Shown here: piece by piece, positions 61,101 to 64,000 of the stretch | Layout of the letters: each line of letters opens with the position of its first letter | Position numbering within the stretch: the first letter of the stretch is position 1 | Source: Sphingomonas glacialis | GTDB lineage: Bacteria > Pseudomonadota > Alphaproteobacteria > Sphingomonadales > Sphingomonadaceae | Length of the DNA: 64,000 nucleotides | Assembly: GCF_006439055.1 (NCBI RefSeq) | Contig: NZ_RCZC01000006.1 | Coordinates: forward strand, 170,078-234,077 | Direction: 5' to 3' | Translations under genes and position numbers: made by a program | The notes under the pieces: model-generated | What the model was told of the DNA's origin: nothing | The model's database searches: none | Seen by the model: the letters and a program-made list of their open reading frames with translations, nothing else

Positions 61101-61126
61101 AGGGAGCGCCCTTGCGGACGCTCCCT
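61101..61126 (+). terminator. hairpin after the porin gene
   Basis: AGGGAGCG-N10-CGCTCCCT, 8-bp stem, preceded by AAAA but followed only by CTGA. Probably contributes to termination together with the hairpin at 61141. Confidence 0.5.
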
Positions 61127-61140
61127 CTGATCGGTCCCGA

Positions 61141-61172
61141 AACCCTCTCCCGCACCCGCGGGGGAGGGTTTT
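61141..61172 (+). terminator. intrinsic terminator after the porin gene
   Basis: AACCCTCTCCCGC-ACCC-GCGGGGGAGGGTT then TTGCTTTT; 12 of 13 pairs. Confidence 0.6.
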
Positions 61173-61195
61173 GCTTTTACACCTGCCCTTATCAC

Positions 61196-61289
61196 GTCAC
61201 CCCGGCCCTGTGCCGGGGCCCACCGTGCCGCGTACGCTTCGGGCGCAGAACGCGGATCCCGGTAGACCCCGGGACAAGCCCGGGGTGAC
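61196..61289. repeat. interspersed palindromic repeat, CACCCCGG family
   Basis: GTCACCCCGGCCCTGTGCCG at the left and GGGACAAGCCCGGGGTGAC at the right. Separates the convergent porin and DUF3035 genes. Confidence 0.75.
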
Positions 61290-61344
61290 GGGTGGAGGCG
61301 GAGCGCTTACATCCTAACCAGCGAAGCGCCCTGCCCCGCCGCAT

Positions 61345-61755
61345 TCACTTCGGCGCGGTCGCCTTGGCTGCCTGGCCATCACCTTCTGGCGCTGCGACCA
61401 CGTCGCGCGTCGTCGTGCCCTTGTCGACCACGGTCGTGCCGGGATCGCCAACCGACGAGCGGATGCCGGGATCGTCCGAATCGACGCCCGCCTGCGAAAG
61501 CGTCGCGCTCTCGGATGCACTGCGCGCTGCGGTGCCGCCGAACAGCGCGTCGAGCGCCTGTGCGTTCGCGCTCACGTCATTGGCGCGCGCCGCACCCGGC
61601 TTGGGCGGGGTCAGCGAGAAATCGGGCGGAATGACGAGCGGCGCCTGGCGCGCGACCGAGAATTCGTCGGGCCCCGCGCGGCCGCCCTTGCCATGCGCGC
61701 AAGCGCCCAGCGCGAGCAGCGCCACGCCGGCCGTCAGAATCGAAAACTTACGCAT
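61345..61755 (-). CDS. DUF3035 (BamF-like) lipoprotein
   Basis: 136 residues. Lipobox ALLALGACAHG. The motif GPDEFSVARQAPLVIPPDFS with LTPPKPGAARA is the core of DUF3035, proposed as the beta-barrel-assembly-associated lipoprotein BamF in alphaproteobacteria. The C-terminal half is low complexity. Overlaps the lspA gene by 8 bases downstream of it, so it is co-transcribed with lspA and ileS, a usual order in the class. Confidence 0.83.
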   Translation of the reverse strand: MRKFSILTAGVALLALGACAHGKGGRAGPDEFSVARQAPLVIPPDFSLTPPKPGAARANDVSANAQALDALFGGTAARSASESATLSQAGVDSDDPGIRSSVGDPGTTVVDKGTTTRDVVAAPEGDGQAAKATAPK

Positions 61756-62275
61756 GGATATTCTCCGTTGGGCTTTGTTCCGCCCCAGAATCTTGGTTCG
61801 GTGTATCTCGTATCAGAAGCGCGCGCGCGAGCAAGATGAGCACGCCGATGCTAATCGCGGCGTCGGCAATGTTGAACACCAAAAACGGCTGCCACTCGCC
61901 GAAATGCAGATCGGCGAAATCGACGACATAGCCGAGCCGGATCCGGTCGAGGATGTTGCCGAACGCCCCGCCGAGCACGAGCCCGAGCGCCATCTGGTCG
62001 GCGCGCTTGGTCTCGCGCAGCATCCACACGAGCACGCCGACCGCGATCGCGCCGGTCATCAGCACCAGCAGCCAGCGCGTCGTGTCGGTATCGGCGTGGA
62101 GCAGCCCCAGCGACACGCCCTTGTTGGCAACGAAGCGCAGGTTGAAGAACGACGTGACGTAATGCGCGTTGGTCATCGCATCGAGCTTGAGCCCTTCGGT
62201 CACGCCGAGCTTGGCCGCCTGGTCGGCGACGAACAGCACGGCGGCGGTGGCGAAGCCTGCGAGCGGGAGCCTCAT
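61748..62275 (-). CDS. lspA: lipoprotein signal peptidase (signal peptidase II)
   Basis: Aspartic protease of the inner membrane that removes signal peptides of lipoproteins. 175 residues, four helices. The catalytic Asp residues are in GGAFGNILDRIRLGYVVDF and FLVFNIADAAISIGVLI. Start MRLPLAGFATAAVLFVADQA at 62275; its ATG overlaps the TGA of ileS (ATGA). Together with lnt at 2547 the window holds two of the three lipoprotein maturation enzymes. Confidence 0.95.
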   Translation of the reverse strand: MRLPLAGFATAAVLFVADQAAKLGVTEGLKLDAMTNAHYVTSFFNLRFVANKGVSLGLLHADTDTTRWLLVLMTGAIAVGVLVWMLRETKRADQMALGLVLGGAFGNILDRIRLGYVVDFADLHFGEWQPFLVFNIADAAISIGVLILLARALLIRDTPNQDSGAEQSPTENIHA

Positions 62276-64000
62276 GCCACCACCCCCTCGCAGCGATCGC
62301 ACAGATCGCCGTCTTCCTCGACCTCGGGCAGCAGCCGCCAGCAGCGCCCGCATTTGTGGAAATCGGTCCGCGCCACCGCGAGCGTGTCGCCGAGCGTGAC
62401 CTGCGCGACGATGAACAGCTCGGCGAGCTCGGCGACCGGCAGCGGCGCCTCGGGCACGACCACCTCGGCCTCGAGGCTCGAGCGCACGATCTTCTCGCGG
62501 CGCAGCGGCTCGATCGCTTCGGTCACTTGCTGGCGCAGCGCGCGGACGGCTTCCCACTTGCCCGCATCGACGCTGTCGACCGCGGGCACCTCTGGCCATT
62601 CGAGCAGATGCACAGAGCCATCCTCGCTCGGGAAGCGCGCCTGCCACGTCTCCTCGGCGGTGAAGCAGAGCACCGGCGCGGCATAGCGGACGAGCGCGTG
62701 GAACAGCGTGTCGAACACGGTGCGCACGGCGCGGCGCTTGGGATCGGTCGGCGCGTCGCAATACAGCGAATCCTTGCGGATATCGAAGTAGAAGGCCGAC
62801 AGGTCCTCCTGCGCGAACTCGGTCAGCAGCCGGACATAGCTGTTGAAATCGTATACCAGCACCGCCGCGCGCAGCTTGGTGTCGAGCTCGGCGAGCAAGT
62901 GGAGCACATAGCGTTCGAGCTCGGGCATTTCCGCGACCGGGAGCCGCTCGGCTTCCTCGAACCCGTCGAGCGCGCCGAGCAGGTAGCGGAAGGTGTTGCG
63001 CAGCTTGCGATACTGGTCGGAGACGCCGCCCAGGATCTCCTTGCCGATGCGGTGGTCCTCGGTGAAATCGACCGACAGCGCCCACAGCCGCAGGATGTCC
63101 GCGCCAGATTCCTTCATCAGGTCGAGCGGGTTGATCGTGTTGCCGAGCGACTTGGACATCTTCATGCCCTTGGAGTCCATCGTGAAGCCATGCGTCAGCA
63201 CCGCATTGTACGGCGCGCGCCCACGCGTGCCGCACGCCTCCATCAGCGACGACTGGAACCAGCCGCGATGCTGGTCCGACCCTTCGAGATAGAGGTCGGC
63301 CGGCCATTGCAGATCGGGCCAGCGCCCGCTTTCGAGCACGAAGGCGTGCGTGCAGCCGCTGTCGAACCACACGTCGAGAATGTCGGTGACGCGCTCGTAA
63401 TCGGCGAGGTCGTAGTCGGGGCCGAGCAGCGCCTGCGCCGCTTCCTCGCTCCACGCATCGACGCCCTCGGCGTTGATCGCGGCGATGATGCGCGCGTTGA
63501 CCGCGGGGTCGACGAGATACTGGCCGGTGAGGCGATCGACGAACAGCGTGATCGGCACGCCCCATGCGCGCTGGCGGCTGATCACCCAATCGGGCCGCCC
63601 GGCGACCATCGCGGTGATGCGGTTCTGGCCCTTGGGGGGATACCAGGTGGTCGCTTCGATCGCGGCAAGCGCGGTCTCCCGCAACGTCGCCCCTTCTTGC
63701 TTCCCTCCCGCTTGCGGGAGGGGGACTCTGGCAGCGCCTGATCCATCGGAATAAACCACTGCGGCGTCGCGCGAAAAATGACCTTCGCCTTCGACCGCCA
63801 CGAATGCGGATAGGAATGCGCGAAATCATCGCTCGCCGCGAGCAACGCACCCACTGCGCGCAGGTCCGAACAGATCGGCCCCTCGGCGGAGACGAACTTC
63901 TTGTTGATCACCGAGCCCTGCCCGCCGAGCCACGCCCAATCGTCGCGATACATCCCCGCGCCATCGACCGCGAAGACCGGCTCGATCCCGTATTGCTTGC
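62272..64000 (-). CDS. ileS: isoleucyl-tRNA synthetase, 3' part, interrupted by a palindrome and a reading-frame break
   Basis: The window holds the C-terminal half. Normal sequence runs from the edge (KQYGIEPVFAVDGAG, MYRDDWAWLGGQGSVINKKF) to QWFIPMDQALP in one frame, and resumes in another frame at EGATLRETALAAIEATTWYP. It then continues through RPDWVISRQRAWGVPITLFV and DSKGMKMSKSLGNT (KMSKS loop) to the Cys-rich end (HKCGRCWRLL and CDRCEG, zinc site). Between the two lie 32 bases (63693-63724) containing the palindrome CCCTCCCGCTTGCGGGAGGG. IleS is essential, so a sequencing error, a second copy, or an in-frame repeat with one base lost must be considered. Confidence 0.85.
63704..63723. 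repeat. REP-like hairpin inside the ileS reading frame
   Basis: CCCTCCCGCTTGCGGGAGGG resembles the small hairpins of the intergenic repeats in this window (for example 1436 and 53457). It is the only one noticed inside a conserved gene, and it coincides with the frame break. Confidence 0.6.

Overview
The window looks like chromosomal DNA of a high-GC alphaproteobacterium, most likely a sphingomonad (Sphingomonadales). The basis is gene content and order (lnt-metK-trmB, a PaoABC-type aldehyde oxidoreductase, a TorF-like porin, DUF3617 and DUF3035 lipoproteins, MerC next to Zur), the codon bias, and dense GC-rich palindromic intergenic repeats. This is family-level inference; no rRNA gene is present to confirm it. 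No prophage, insertion sequence, CRISPR array or tRNA gene was seen.

Layout. 0-8.4 kb: a PQQ-type sugar dehydrogenase, a PHA-system protein, a VOC protein, lnt, metK behind a SahR-like dyad, a secreted protein, a PAP2 phosphatase, a formate/nitrite channel and trmB. 8.5-13.5 kb: a GH75 chitosanase-like enzyme with a coupled small secreted ORF, then paoABC. 13.6-19.7 kb: a UvrB/UvrC-motif protein, a FemAB-like acetyltransferase, DUF2721, an amidase, an unusual short transcription unit with an 18-codon ORF, a lipoprotein, a PRC-barrel protein and HicAB. 19.7-26.7 kb: uvrB, DUF3617, membrane proteins, a GIY-YIG nuclease, an orphan ribbon-helix-helix protein and class I fumarase. 26.8-32.6 kb: a GGDEF-EAL-PilZ protein, a ~157-bp tandem repeat, and an OB-fold protein divergent from a QseBC-like two-component system.

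32.9-39.5 kb: nrdA and nrdB are separated by ~1.7 kb that includes a DUF559 gene between 65-bp inverted repeats. An AT-rich, frameshifted membrane-protein gene and two small toxin-antitoxin-like modules follow. 39.7-53.5 kb: DUF6629, dxs, a GNAT, a Zur-type regulator with a MerC protein and a candidate Zur box, ctaA, rplM-rpsI, a HisKA_2 kinase, a phosphoesterase/lipid-kinase pair, and MarR with an OPT transporter. 53.6-64 kb: a GH130 enzyme with a GT4 fusion protein, queF, sulfurtransferase and cystathionine beta-lyase, a TorF-like porin, a DUF3035 lipoprotein, lspA, and the 3' part of ileS. ileS carries a palindrome and a reading-frame break.

Most of the window is ordinary core metabolism. 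The points most worth a second look are the short structured transcription unit at 17.5-17.8 kb, the AT-rich frameshifted gene at 37.6-38.5 kb, the palindrome with frameshift in ileS, the inverted-repeat-flanked DUF559 gene inside the nrd locus, and the GH130/GT4 pair.
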